Shown here piece after piece: positions 27,901 to 36,107 of a DNA stretch of 64,000 nt. Position 1 is the stretch's first letter. Each line of letters begins with the position of its first letter. Source of the stretch: Bacteroides oleiciplenus YIT 12058 (GTDB lineage: Bacteria; Bacteroidota; Bacteroidia; Bacteroidales; Bacteroidaceae); the NCBI RefSeq assembly GCF_000315485.1, contig NZ_JH992943.1, forward strand, positions 267,594-331,593. The letters are read 5' to 3'. The notes beneath the pieces are model-generated. The model did no database searches. It had not been told where the DNA came from and was given only the letters and a program-made list of their open reading frames with translations. The position numbers and the translations under genes were made by a program.

Positions 27901-28966
27901 CACCTCCATCAGTACATATCCAAAGATCACGCTTCTTATCTTCTATTATTTGCCCTATAATCGGATAATTCAGACAATTTTTGTTTGATTCAGCATAAAC
28001 ATAGTACTTAAATAAATCTTTTTTCAGATTGAAATAGTTCACACCTCCATAATAGGTACCAACCCAGATAGTCCCTTGCCTGTCTTTAAAAAGTGAAAAC
28101 ACTGACTCATGCGATAACGATCCCGGATGAAAATTAGGACGATATACACAGTAAGCATCTGCGTTTGGGCTATACATTTGCAACCCATCAAAAGTGCCGA
28201 ACCAGACATTTTCCTGATCATCTTCCACAAAACTACGAATTTGTTCGCTTACTACACGATCAGATGCACATTTCTCTTTTCTTAAAACACCATCACAGCC
28301 TATCTTATATAAACCTTTCATTCGAGAAGCAATCCACAGTTCCCCCCTGCTACTTACAAACAATTTAAAGATTTCTACCTCCGGCAACAAACATTTTACC
28401 ATTCCCCCTTCCAATACATACAAGCCTTTTGCTGTCCCAATCCATGTTTTATCTTCATTTTTAGCCATACACCAAATTATGGGAGTATTCAGCTTTTGAT
28501 AAAAACATAAAGAATCAGTGCAGGCATTATATCTGAAAAGTGAATCACTTGCGGCACACCACACCTCATTATCAAAAATAGCAATAGAAGTTATTCCCGC
28601 AGGATATAATTCTTTAAAACGCCCTTTTTTTATATCATATTTGATTAATGCTCCATCAGTTCTCAAAAAGACATCACCATAAAAGTCACCTACAATTTGG
28701 TCAACCATTCCATTGATAAACTTCTTCTTCCGGAGCTTATTGTCTATAATATCATAAGATTTATAAGTAGAGAGCCGTTCACCATCGTAAATATTGACTC
28801 CTTCGTTTGTCCCAAACCACATACGTCCTAAAGTATCTTGATAGATAGCCAAAACAGAAAGATTTGAAAGTCCATCTTTCATATCTATTTTTTTGAAATA
28901 CTGCCCATATGTGTTAATACAAAATAACAATAAGGCAGATGTCACATAGCATCTGATTCTGTTCAT
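24914..28966 (-). CDS. Hybrid two-component system sensor-regulator (HTCS) of the unknown-glycan PUL
   Basis: One-protein sensor and transcription factor. ATG 28966 (MNRIRCYVTSALLLFC) gives 1350 residues with a signal peptide. The periplasmic part holds repeated propeller blades (LGRMWFGTNEGVNIYDG, ENVWFGTFDGLQMYS, QGTIWVGTYYGGVNYF, QGYVWLAANLD) and a Y_Y_Y domain (about 715-775). A membrane helix (SFWAYLVYFLIIASVVYIFL) follows. The cytoplasmic part has HisKA with His822 in NISHEFRTP, HATPase (NLLSNAFKY, GSGIGLAL), a receiver with Asp1138 in VVSDVMMPVM, and an AraC-type HTH. It should sense an oligosaccharide of this PUL and activate the flanking operons. It is placed between the two divergent operons. 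Confidence 0.95.
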   Translation of the reverse strand: MNRIRCYVTSALLLFCINTYGQYFKKIDMKDGLSNLSVLAIYQDTLGRMWFGTNEGVNIYDGERLSTYKSYDIIDNKLRKKKFINGMVDQIVGDFYGDVFLRTDGALIKYDIKKGRFKELYPAGITSIAIFDNEVWCAASDSLFRYNACTDSLCFYQKLNTPIIWCMAKNEDKTWIGTAKGLYVLEGGMVKCLLPEVEIFKLFVSSRGELWIASRMKGLYKIGCDGVLRKEKCASDRVVSEQIRSFVEDDQENVWFGTFDGLQMYSPNADAYCVYRPNFHPGSLSHESVFSLFKDRQGTIWVGTYYGGVNYFNLKKDLFKYYVYAESNKNCLNYPIIGQIIEDKKRDLWICTDGGGVNRFDRKTETFTYYTTESGKKSILHDNVKTIAYDESRDQIYIGTYTGGLSLYDKATNRFHNYFEDYKRSGKGPDHIIYYSLFKDGWLYVTARNGFWRMHPDKGEFQLISNKDFFQTFEIDSQGYVWLAANLDLYRLSLSNWDEMESVHFDTLENRKVRITKIMEATDGTIYVSTIGNGVFSYSYDTEQWEHYTAEQNSLLSNFCYNLAESPLNNILITNDKGISIYSPFNHSMYSVELGAIKGMISAVADGGGICVADDDMVYIGGVDGMISFREKDLYINDGSDASELYFANLFINNVEVCPGDAQHVLEQSLPFVQYIDLASWQNNLMVDFSSSNYIELEKSIWYQYKLEGFDKDWIFTNQLRLIYTNLAPGNYVLKVREAKSRLGDEEGEEIALAIVIHYPWYRSFWAYLVYFLIIASVVYIFLRIRNARKALALSLAKEKDEKERMEEVNKMKLRFFTNISHEFRTPLTLIIGQIEMLLQSEKLSLSVYRRLQSVHKNAMNLRFLITELLDFRKQEQGFMKLKVECVDIVPFLEDIYRSFWELARKRNIIYTFEHSNEKMEVWIDPVQMQKAVFNLLSNAFKYISDGKSIGISVKRQQQMMEITVADTGCGISQYDLTRIFERFYQGNEKTQQGGMGSGIGLALTKGIVEAHKGDITVESVLEKGSSFKIQLLLGNEHFTKEELEHEKVIVLAPDWEALVTDGFEPLPEEKAEEDDNEAVLEKEESGKPRILLVEDDEGVLDMLEGIFLPTYIVYKATNGQMGFEQAQQLQPDLVVSDVMMPVMSGKEMCYKIKNSLELAYIPVVLLTAQSSIDYTIEGYMFGADDYITKPFNVKLLLARCSSLLRNRQLLLKRLSRAEVVASQEIGGLTIADQKLLDTAAEVIKRNFDNPDFDMNMLASELNMGRSKMFLRLKEVVGLTPNEFTLKLKLEEALRLLQEEPQSNISEISYKLGFTSPRYFSRCFKAFYGVAPLYYRKDTPRDESQAGKEV

Positions 28967-28989
28967 ACATAGTATTAATTTAGCTAAGA

Positions 28990-28997
28990 CAAAACTA
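28990..28997 (-). promoter_or_regulatory. -7 element of the HTCS promoter
   Basis: On the minus strand this reads TAGTTTTG, a perfect TAnnTTTG match, giving a leader of about 17 nt before ATG 28966. It excludes the longer start at 29020, which would lie upstream of the transcript. Confidence 0.55.
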
Positions 28998-29154
28998 TAG
29001 AAATAATTCAAATAAGACAAATAAACTTTTAAAATTACACCCTTCCTGGTCTTAATAGTTTCAAGCTATGCCAATTGCGTCCATTTTTGTAGCACATATT
29101 GTGTAATTGCTTAAAAATGGAAGATACTAAGAAGACTATTTTTAAATGTTTCTA

Positions 29155-29162
29155 TACCTTTG
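29155..29162 (+). promoter_or_regulatory. -7 element of the GH95-GH105-PL8 promoter
   Basis: Reads TACCTTTG, a perfect TAnnTTTG match, 29 bp before ATG 29192. An in-frame ATG at 29099 would fall before the transcription start, so the short start is preferred. Confidence 0.6.
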
Positions 29163-29191
29163 CACTATTCCTAAAATCAAAATACAAAAAC

Positions 29192-31570
29192 ATGAAAAGT
29201 CTTTTTTTATCAATACTATTACTTTTGTCGACTCTCAGCATACAAAGTACAGAGCTTAACAAAAAATATACTTTATGGTATAATCGTCCGGCATACAACC
29301 GTGGAGGAGATTTCAGCCGAATAGTCTCAAGAGGCTTCCCTTATGATGAAGATTGGGAAAAATGGTCACTTCCCATTGGGAATGGAGCTATGGGAGCTTG
29401 CATTTTCGGAAGAACCGATGTAGAGCGTATCCAATTAGCTGAGAAAACAATGGGAAATAAAGGAGCTTATAGCATGGGAGGTTTTACCAACTTCGCAGAA
29501 ATATATCTGGATATTCATCACAACTATGCCCAGAATTACAAGCGCACACTGCGTTTGAATGATGCGATTTCTACGGTGAGCTATATACATGAAGGAACTG
29601 AATATAACAGAGAATACTTTGCCAGTAATCCAGCCAATGTAATCGCAGTAAAACTGAAAGCCAGCCAACCCGGTATGATATCGTTCACAGTTCGTCCTGT
29701 TTTGCCCTATCTCCATTCTTTCAATAATGAACAAACCGGACGCAGTGGGCACGTACAAGCAGAAAAAGATCTTATTACACTGGAAGGAGAAATACAATAT
29801 TTCCATTTACCTTATGAAGGACAGATAAAGATAATAAATTACGGAGGAACACTGTCTTCTGTAAATAAGGGTGATAATAACAGTTTTATAAACGTAAGCA
29901 AAGCTGACAGTGTAATATTATATATCACAGTCGCCACTTCATATGAATTAAAAGACAGTGTCTTCCTTTTACCGAATGCAGAAAAATTCAAAGGTAATGC
30001 ACACCCACACGGCCAAGTTAGCAAACGTATCAGGGAAGCGATAGAAAAAGGATACGAATGTCTTCGTAGTAAACATATTGCCGACTATCAGCACTTTTTC
30101 AACAGAGTTGACCTCCAACTGACAGAACATACTCCCTCTATCCCCACTGACAAATTACTGAATCAGTATCGCAACGGAAAGCACGATACATATCTGGAAG
30201 AATTATTTTTCCAATACGGACGCTATTTGCTGATATCTTCTTCACGCCAGGGTTCCCTGCCTGCCAATTTACAAGGAGTCTGGAATCAATATGAATTTGC
30301 TCCCTGGTCCGGAGGATATTGGCACAATGTAAATGTACAAATGAACTATTGGCCGGCATTCAACACCAACCTGGCCGAACTTTTTATCCCATATATGGAT
30401 TACAATGAAGCTTTCCGCAAAGCTGCAACTGGAAAAGCTGTCGATTATATCACACAGAACAACCCGGAGGCACTCGATCCTACAGTCGAAGAAAATGGCT
30501 GGACAATCGGCACCGGAGCCACAGCCTTCGGCATATCAGGTCCCGGAGGCCATTCCGGTCCGGGAACGGGAGGTTTCACAACCAAACTATTCTGGGATTA
30601 CTATGACTTCACGCGCGACAAACAACTACTGAAAGACCATGTTTATCCCGCCCTTATGGGCATGGCTAAATTTCTGTCCAAGACCTTGAAACCTCAGCCG
30701 GACGGTACATTATTGGTAGATCCTTCTTTCTCGCCGGAACAGATTCATCAACAGGGATATTATCGTTCCAAAGGATGCATATTCGATCAAAGCATGATCC
30801 TGGAAACCTATCGTGACTTACTGATTGCGGCTAAGATTCTGAATGATAAAAATCCGTTCCTGAAAACAGTAAAAGAGCAAATAGGAAAATTAGATGCTAT
30901 ACAAATCGGTGAGTCCGGACAAATAAAAGAATTCCGTGAAGAAAAGAAATATGGAGAGATAGGACAATATCAACACCGACATATATCCCAGCTATGTGCT
31001 ATGTATCCGGGGACAACCATCAATGCAAGCACCCCGGAATGGTTGGAAGCCGCAAAAGTAACTCTGCAAGAACGGGGTGACAAGTCAACAGGATGGGCTA
31101 TGGCACACAGATTAAACCTATGGGCACGAGCAAAAAACGGTAATCGAGCTTATAAATTATACCAGGACATACTGACCTACGGAACATTAGAAAACTTATG
31201 GGGTTCACACCCGCCTTTTCAAATAGATGCCAATTTCGGAGCAACTGCCGGAATGGCGGAAATGCTTTTGCAAAGCCATGAGGGATATATCGAACCGTTA
31301 CCAGCCATCCCAGACAATTGGAGCAAAGGAAGTTTCAACGGATTAATGGCACGCGGTAACTTCAAAGTCTCTGTCAAATGGGAGAACGGTACAATCCAAA
31401 GTATCCAAATTTTATCAAAAAAAGGAGAACCTTGCCGAATCAAATGCAAAGAAGCAGCCATTGCCCAAGTAACCGATGAGCGTAATAAACTTGTAAAAGT
31501 TAAGCGTTTCGGTAATGATATCCTCGAATTCAAAACCCGAAAAGGGGAGAACTATGAAATCATTTTCTAA
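29192..31570 (+). CDS. GH95 family alpha-L-fucosidase or alpha-L-galactosidase
   Basis: Inverting exo-enzyme of 792 residues from MKSLFLSILLLLSTLS, a signal peptide; this start is set by the promoter at 29155-29162. The N-terminal beta-domain starts LWYNRPAYNRGGDF with WSLPIGNGAMGACIFGRTDVERIQLAEKTM. The (alpha/alpha)6 barrel has WHNVNVQMNYWPAFNTNL (the paired Asn), DPSFSPEQIHQ (general-acid Glu) and FQIDANFGATAGMAEMLLQS (Asp). The region GISGPGGHSGPGTGGFTTKLFW differs from the usual WGDTAPQ-type loop, suggesting a divergent subfamily with another aglycone preference. Members act on alpha-1,2-L-fucose or alpha-L-galactose, and which one applies cannot be decided here. Confidence 0.88.
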   Translation: MKSLFLSILLLLSTLSIQSTELNKKYTLWYNRPAYNRGGDFSRIVSRGFPYDEDWEKWSLPIGNGAMGACIFGRTDVERIQLAEKTMGNKGAYSMGGFTNFAEIYLDIHHNYAQNYKRTLRLNDAISTVSYIHEGTEYNREYFASNPANVIAVKLKASQPGMISFTVRPVLPYLHSFNNEQTGRSGHVQAEKDLITLEGEIQYFHLPYEGQIKIINYGGTLSSVNKGDNNSFINVSKADSVILYITVATSYELKDSVFLLPNAEKFKGNAHPHGQVSKRIREAIEKGYECLRSKHIADYQHFFNRVDLQLTEHTPSIPTDKLLNQYRNGKHDTYLEELFFQYGRYLLISSSRQGSLPANLQGVWNQYEFAPWSGGYWHNVNVQMNYWPAFNTNLAELFIPYMDYNEAFRKAATGKAVDYITQNNPEALDPTVEENGWTIGTGATAFGISGPGGHSGPGTGGFTTKLFWDYYDFTRDKQLLKDHVYPALMGMAKFLSKTLKPQPDGTLLVDPSFSPEQIHQQGYYRSKGCIFDQSMILETYRDLLIAAKILNDKNPFLKTVKEQIGKLDAIQIGESGQIKEFREEKKYGEIGQYQHRHISQLCAMYPGTTINASTPEWLEAAKVTLQERGDKSTGWAMAHRLNLWARAKNGNRAYKLYQDILTYGTLENLWGSHPPFQIDANFGATAGMAEMLLQSHEGYIEPLPAIPDNWSKGSFNGLMARGNFKVSVKWENGTIQSIQILSKKGEPCRIKCKEAAIAQVTDERNKLVKVKRFGNDILEFKTRKGENYEIIF

Positions 31571-31599
31571 TACTTCAACCATTTATCATCAACAGCATT

Positions 31600-32721
31600 A
31601 TGAAAAAAGAAATGAAGCGTTTAATCATTTATTCTATTTTATCCATCGCTGCCATATATGCATATGGGCAGAGCAATTTCAGTAAAACAGATATAAAATC
31701 TATTATGAAACGTGTTGCCGACTGGCAGATAGCCAATCCGGCAAAAGGACATGAACATGATGACCTCAACTGGACACATGCCGCACTCTATATGGGAATG
31801 ATAGATTGGGCCGAATTAACGGAGAAAGAAGACGGTGACAGTTCCTACTATGAATGGTTGATGAAAATTGGCCGTCGCAATGCCTGGCAAGTAGGGAAAT
31901 ATATGTATCATGCGGATCATATAGCTGTGGGACAGGTATTTCTGGATATGTACCAGAAGTATCACGACCGCAACATGCTGCTTCCCACACTGGCACGTAC
32001 GGAATTCGTCATCAATCACCCGTCAGCCAGCACATTGGAACTGGACTACAGGAACATGAGCAGTTTAGAACGTTGGTCATGGTGCGATGCCTTATTTATG
32101 GCTCCCCCCGTATATGCCAAAATGTATATGCTGACAAACGACTGGAAATACATCGAATTCATGAACCGGGAATATAAGGCAACTTACGACTATTTGTTTG
32201 ATAAAGAAGAAAAACTGTTCTACAGAGATCATCGCTATTTCAAGCAAAAAGAAGCCAATGGCACAAAGGTATTCTGGGGACGTGGAAACGGTTGGGTCTT
32301 AGGAGGTCTTTGCGAAATTCTACAAACCCTGCCACACAGCAACATGCACCGCCAGTTCTATCAGGATTTATTCATCACCCTATCCGAGCGCATAATTCAG
32401 TTGCAAGGCAAAGACGGATATTGGCATGCAAGCCTTCTGGACCCGGATTCCTACCCGTCTCCCGAAACGAGTGCCACAGGATTCATCGTATACGCATTAG
32501 CCTATGGTGTAAATGAAGGATTATTGGACAAAACAACATTTATGCCCGCCATCGAAAAAGGATGGAAAGCACTGGTAAAAGCCGTGGAAAAAGATGGAAA
32601 ACTGGGCTATGTACAACCCATCGGTGCCGACCCGAAGAAGGTAACCCGCGAAATGACGGAAGTATATGGTGTAGGAGCATTCTTGTTGGCCGGAAATCAG
32701 ATATATGAAATGGTTGAGTAG
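31600..32721 (+). CDS. GH105 unsaturated uronyl hydrolase
   Basis: Product of 373 residues with a signal peptide (IIYSILSIAAIYAYGQ). GH105 features are HDDLNWTHAALYMGM, YHADHIAVGQVFLDMY with Asp106, RWSWCDALFMAPPVYAKM with catalytic Asp163, WGRGNGWVLGGLCEIL, and the late SPETSATGFIVYALAYGVNEG. It hydrates the 4,5-unsaturated uronic acid made by a lyase, classically on rhamnogalacturonan but also unsaturated glucuronate on galactose. A GH105 together with GH88 in one PUL implies that lyase products of two linkage types are processed. It lies 29 bp after GH95 in the same operon. Confidence 0.93.
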   Translation: MKKEMKRLIIYSILSIAAIYAYGQSNFSKTDIKSIMKRVADWQIANPAKGHEHDDLNWTHAALYMGMIDWAELTEKEDGDSSYYEWLMKIGRRNAWQVGKYMYHADHIAVGQVFLDMYQKYHDRNMLLPTLARTEFVINHPSASTLELDYRNMSSLERWSWCDALFMAPPVYAKMYMLTNDWKYIEFMNREYKATYDYLFDKEEKLFYRDHRYFKQKEANGTKVFWGRGNGWVLGGLCEILQTLPHSNMHRQFYQDLFITLSERIIQLQGKDGYWHASLLDPDSYPSPETSATGFIVYALAYGVNEGLLDKTTFMPAIEKGWKALVKAVEKDGKLGYVQPIGADPKKVTREMTEVYGVGAFLLAGNQIYEMVE

Positions 32722-32767
32722 AAAAAAGATAATTATCATAGTATAAAATAATAACGTTGAAAATAAT

Positions 32768-34918
32768 ATGAAAATCACAGTTCATCTTATTATATTGTTC
32801 ATCATGAGCAGTATGATATCGGTAAAGGCAAATGCAGTAACAACCCTCAATCCTCCGGGCAACAATGACGATTTTGAAGTATTGATGCAAAAAATCAGGA
32901 TTGACTTTGCTCAAAACCCTTCCATTGACGAAGCTTTGAAGAAATACAATGAGGCTGACGGCTCATTTACAGATGTAGACTACGGTAGTATACAGCGAAC
33001 TAATTGGCCTCCCCTGGAACACATCGACCGTCTGTATAATTTCGTATTTGCATATACCAATCCGAGTAATAAATATTATAAGGACGAAAATCTCTTTGCA
33101 AAAATACAGCAAGGGCTGGAATACTGGCATGAACGCAATCCCTGGTGTCATAACTGGTGGTACAATCAAATTGCCGAACCCCAACGCCTGGGGATATTAC
33201 TGATACAAATGCGAACAGGAGAAAAACAGTTGAACAAAGAATTAGAAAACAAAATACTGGAAAGAATGAAAACAGATGGTGGAAACCCCGCCAAATGGAC
33301 AGGAGCCAACCGCACAGACATTGCCTTGCACTGGATATATCGTGCATGTCTTTCCGAAAATGAAGCAGACCTGAAATTTGCACTCGAAAATGTTTATAAT
33401 CCAATTGTATATACTACAAAAGAAGGGTTTCAGCATGACAACAGTTACTTCCAGCATGGACAACAACTCTATATAGGTGGATACGGAGACGAAATCCTGA
33501 AAGGGGTAACTCAAATAGCCATGTACACTAAAGGTACACAATATGCAATACCACAAGATAAGTTAGCCCTACTAAGCAAATTTATGCGCGAAACCTATTA
33601 TTCTACCATACGCGGTCAATACATGTTATTTGACGTGCTGGGCAGAGGTGTAAGCCGCCCCGGAGTCACCCAAAAGACACATACAATGCTATTTGCCAAA
33701 CGCATGGTCGAACTGGACCCGGATCATGCCAATAAATTCAAAGAAATCATAGCCCGCCTGGACGGCAAACAGCCTGCCAATTATGCACTCACAGCAAAGC
33801 ATACTCACTATTTCCGAGGAGATTACACCTTGCACATACGTCCCACTTATACTTTTGACGTACGCATGGCATCTAACCGCACAGCCCGTTGCGAATATGG
33901 AAATGGAGAAAACCTAAAGACCTACTTCATATCCGACGGATGTACCAACATAGCTGTCGATGGAAACGAATATGATGAAATCTTTCCCGTCTGGAACTGG
34001 ACACGCATTCCCGGAACAACGGCTCCGCAAGTGGACGAAATTCCTATGGCAGCCAGTGATTGGCAGACTCCCGGAACTTCAACCTTCGCCGGCGGCGTAT
34101 CCGACAGCCTATACGGAGCATCAGTCTATTCGTACACAGACTCGTATGCCGGAATCAACACCAGTGCACACAAAGCATGGTTCTTTTTCGACGATGAGGT
34201 AGTATGTCTTGGAGCAGGCATACACTCCACATCATCGTACCCTATATTCACGACAATCAATCAATGCCTGTCATCTACCGAGAATGCCATAGTCTGCCAG
34301 AAAGGAAAAATATCTGAGATTAATGACGGAACTTTCAATTACAATTCTCCTGAGTGGATTCTACACAACAAAGTAGGATATTTACTGCCTGACGGGCAAC
34401 AAGTGGTTGCAACCAACCAAGTACAAACAGGAAGTTGGTACGATATCAATCATTCCACTTCCAAAGGTAGCATACAGAAAAAAGTATTCACCCTGGGGCT
34501 AAATCATGGTATTACCCCGGAACTGGCAACTTATGCTTACATTGTTGTTCCCGGCATTCAATCCGCTAAGGAGATGAAGAATTACCGACGAAAAAATAAT
34601 ATTGAGATTTTAGACAATACAGAAAATGCACAAGTAGTAAGAAATAAAAAGAGCGGCATTTGGCAAATGGTATTTCATAATGCAGGAGAATTCACCAGCA
34701 AAGATATGACGGTAAAAGTAGATAAAGGTTGCGCTTTGATAATCAAGAACATTGATAAAGATAAAGTGGAAGTTCATATTGCCGACCCTGCACAGTCCCA
34801 GTCCGGCATAACCGTGAATATTTATACCAGAAAACGTTCAGGAACCGTAAATTGTGACTTCAGCGATAGTGGTGTCTATGCCGGACGTACCCAGGCATTT
34901 GAGGTTCAACTTAGATAA
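32768..34918 (+). CDS. PL8 family polysaccharide lyase
   Basis: Beta-eliminating lyase acting next to a uronic acid. The product has 716 residues with a signal peptide (LIILFIMSSMISVKANA). An N-terminal alpha/alpha toroid (about 30-360) has NPWCHNWWYNQIAEPQRLG, then the catalytic NSYFQHGQQLYIGGYG with His230 and Tyr239 and the DVLGRGVSRPG arginines 293 and 297. The central beta-domain has RCEYGNGENL with Glu376 and Asn379 in the spacing of chondroitin AC lyase, and PIFTTINQCLSS. A C-terminal beta-sandwich follows. PL8 includes chondroitin AC, hyaluronate and xanthan lyases. No sulfatase is in this PUL, so sulfated chondroitin is unlikely. It is the last gene of the rightward operon. Confidence 0.92.
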   Translation: MKITVHLIILFIMSSMISVKANAVTTLNPPGNNDDFEVLMQKIRIDFAQNPSIDEALKKYNEADGSFTDVDYGSIQRTNWPPLEHIDRLYNFVFAYTNPSNKYYKDENLFAKIQQGLEYWHERNPWCHNWWYNQIAEPQRLGILLIQMRTGEKQLNKELENKILERMKTDGGNPAKWTGANRTDIALHWIYRACLSENEADLKFALENVYNPIVYTTKEGFQHDNSYFQHGQQLYIGGYGDEILKGVTQIAMYTKGTQYAIPQDKLALLSKFMRETYYSTIRGQYMLFDVLGRGVSRPGVTQKTHTMLFAKRMVELDPDHANKFKEIIARLDGKQPANYALTAKHTHYFRGDYTLHIRPTYTFDVRMASNRTARCEYGNGENLKTYFISDGCTNIAVDGNEYDEIFPVWNWTRIPGTTAPQVDEIPMAASDWQTPGTSTFAGGVSDSLYGASVYSYTDSYAGINTSAHKAWFFFDDEVVCLGAGIHSTSSYPIFTTINQCLSSTENAIVCQKGKISEINDGTFNYNSPEWILHNKVGYLLPDGQQVVATNQVQTGSWYDINHSTSKGSIQKKVFTLGLNHGITPELATYAYIVVPGIQSAKEMKNYRRKNNIEILDNTENAQVVRNKKSGIWQMVFHNAGEFTSKDMTVKVDKGCALIIKNIDKDKVEVHIADPAQSQSGITVNIYTRKRSGTVNCDFSDSGVYAGRTQAFEVQLR

Positions 34919-35030
34919 ATAAGACCTTTAAACCAAACGACTTGCACAATCCCCCAAGAAGAAGCCTCAATCGGTTGAGCAGTTCAACTTTGGTTGAAGC
35001 TTCTCTCTTCTTGCCTCATAAACAGAAAAA

Positions 35031-35056
35031 AGGCAGTAACTTCCCAGCTACTGCCT
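35031..35056 (+). terminator. Terminator between convergent PL8 and SPOR genes
   Basis: 8-bp stem aggcagta (35031-35038) / tactgcct (35049-35056), preceded by AAAAA and followed by GATTTT, so it can work on both strands. A weaker inverted repeat (gaagcctcaa near 34962 with ttgaagcttc near 34995) precedes it. Confidence 0.65.
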
Positions 35057-35106
35057 GATTTTGAAAGAGAAAATTCCCTTTCTATAATTACCAAAAAGAA
35101 TTTAAA

Positions 35107-35619
35107 TTATTTGAGGCGATACAATAACCAAGCACCCTGGAAATCCTTACGGTTAGAGTACTTAGACTTGAAAGCGTCGCGTGCATCAGCCGCAGAAGCT
35201 CTGTCAGCAAACGTGCTGACAATCACACGATACATAGCTGCATCCGGATTAAAAGCAATAAAAGCATTGTAACCTTCCTTATCCAAGAAATCCTTCAAGC
35301 TTTCAGCATTAGCTTTCACACTGAAACTACCGCAAACCACACTGTAGTCTTTCAAACCACCAACACCCGATACAACTTCGACTTTTTCCTGACGTACACC
35401 AGCAGTTGCCACAGGCACACTTTCTACTACTCTTGCTTCAACCGGAGCACTAACTACCGGAGATACTTCTACCGTTTCGGCAGTCTGAGGTTCGGCCAGT
35501 TCCTGTTGTTTCGCCTTTTCATATGCTTTTTTATAAGCGCTTTCACTCGATTTGCAAGAAGAGAATGCCAATACAACACACAGTCCCATTCCTAAAATTG
35601 CTAATTTTCTCATAATCAT
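35107..35619 (-). CDS. SPOR-domain lipoprotein
   Basis: Product of 170 residues with a lipoprotein signal (VVLAFSSCKSS). A flexible linker rich in Glu, Val, Ala and Pro (about 35-80) leads to a C-terminal SPOR domain (about 90-168: KDYSVVCGSFSVKANAESLK, GYNAFIAFNPDAAMYRVIVSTF, ARDAFKSKY). SPOR domains bind denuded peptidoglycan at division sites. It probably helps envelope maintenance or division. The 44-bp gap to the upstream lipocalin-like gene suggests co-transcription. Confidence 0.88.
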   Translation of the reverse strand: MIMRKLAILGMGLCVVLAFSSCKSSESAYKKAYEKAKQQELAEPQTAETVEVSPVVSAPVEARVVESVPVATAGVRQEKVEVVSGVGGLKDYSVVCGSFSVKANAESLKDFLDKEGYNAFIAFNPDAAMYRVIVSTFADRASAADARDAFKSKYSNRKDFQGAWLLYRLK

Positions 35620-35663
35620 ATTGTTTTTATTAATAAATTCTATCTCAATTCTTTAAACTATAT

Positions 35664-36074
35664 TCAATATTTACGGAATAAATAACGAATACCTTCATAT
35701 TCTAAACGCAGGGATGAAGAGGTCAGTTCTTCCACCGTAAACGTCCGTTCTCCATTTTCCCACCCTATATAGAACGCATAATTTTCGTCTTCCATGCTTT
35801 CGGGCAGCAAAATAATAGAAATTTTATCTCCTTTCAAAGAATAATTCCCAAAAAACGTTTGATAGCCACCATTTTTCAACAAACAAATGGCAGAAAAGCT
35901 GCCTTTCTGAAAATTATAGAAGATACTATCCTGTCGTTCCACGGAACCATCGGTATATTGATATTGTCTAAGTTGCCACTTATTATCCAAATCGCCATCC
36001 GTATTGCTACAAGCAACCAGTACAAGTGCTATCAACCCGATAATCAAAAATATCTTTCTTTTCCGTATCTCCAT
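35664..36074 (-). CDS. Lipocalin-like lipoprotein (DUF4847 type)
   Basis: ATG 36074 (MEIRKRKIFLIIGLIALVLVAC) gives 136 residues and a lipoprotein signal. Upstream ATGs up to 36110 lie before the -7 box at 36100-36107 and are rejected. The mature part begins with NKWQLRQYQYTDGSVERQDSIFYNFQKGSF and continues with six or seven short strands (GGYQTFFGNYSLKGDKISIIL, ERTFTVEELTSSSLRLEYEG), fitting a small lipocalin-like beta-barrel common in Bacteroidales. No ligand can be proposed. Confidence 0.7.
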   Translation of the reverse strand: MEIRKRKIFLIIGLIALVLVACSNTDGDLDNKWQLRQYQYTDGSVERQDSIFYNFQKGSFSAICLLKNGGYQTFFGNYSLKGDKISIILLPESMEDENYAFYIGWENGERTFTVEELTSSSLRLEYEGIRYLFRKY

Positions 36075-36099
36075 GTAGCTCATATTCCGAATAATAGGA

Positions 36100-36107
36100 C
36101 AAATGTA
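36100..36107 (-). promoter_or_regulatory. -7 element of the lipocalin-like gene
   Basis: On the minus strand this reads TACATTTG, a perfect TAnnTTTG match 25 bp before ATG 36074. It sets the gene start. Confidence 0.55.

Noticed and set aside
29060..29140. Possible HTCS operator in front of GH95 resembling the arabinan direct repeats
   Set aside because: At the spacing expected from the -7 box there are no AGGTGGACAA-like repeats; weak similarities to the region before the susC gene do not hold their spacing.
34960..35005. Second inverted repeat after PL8 as an independent terminator
   Set aside because: Arms are imperfect and no U-tract follows; it may only assist the hairpin at 35031-35056.
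34994..35272. 92-codon frame on plus after PL8
   Set aside because: Runs through the terminator and into the antisense of the SPOR gene; no motif.
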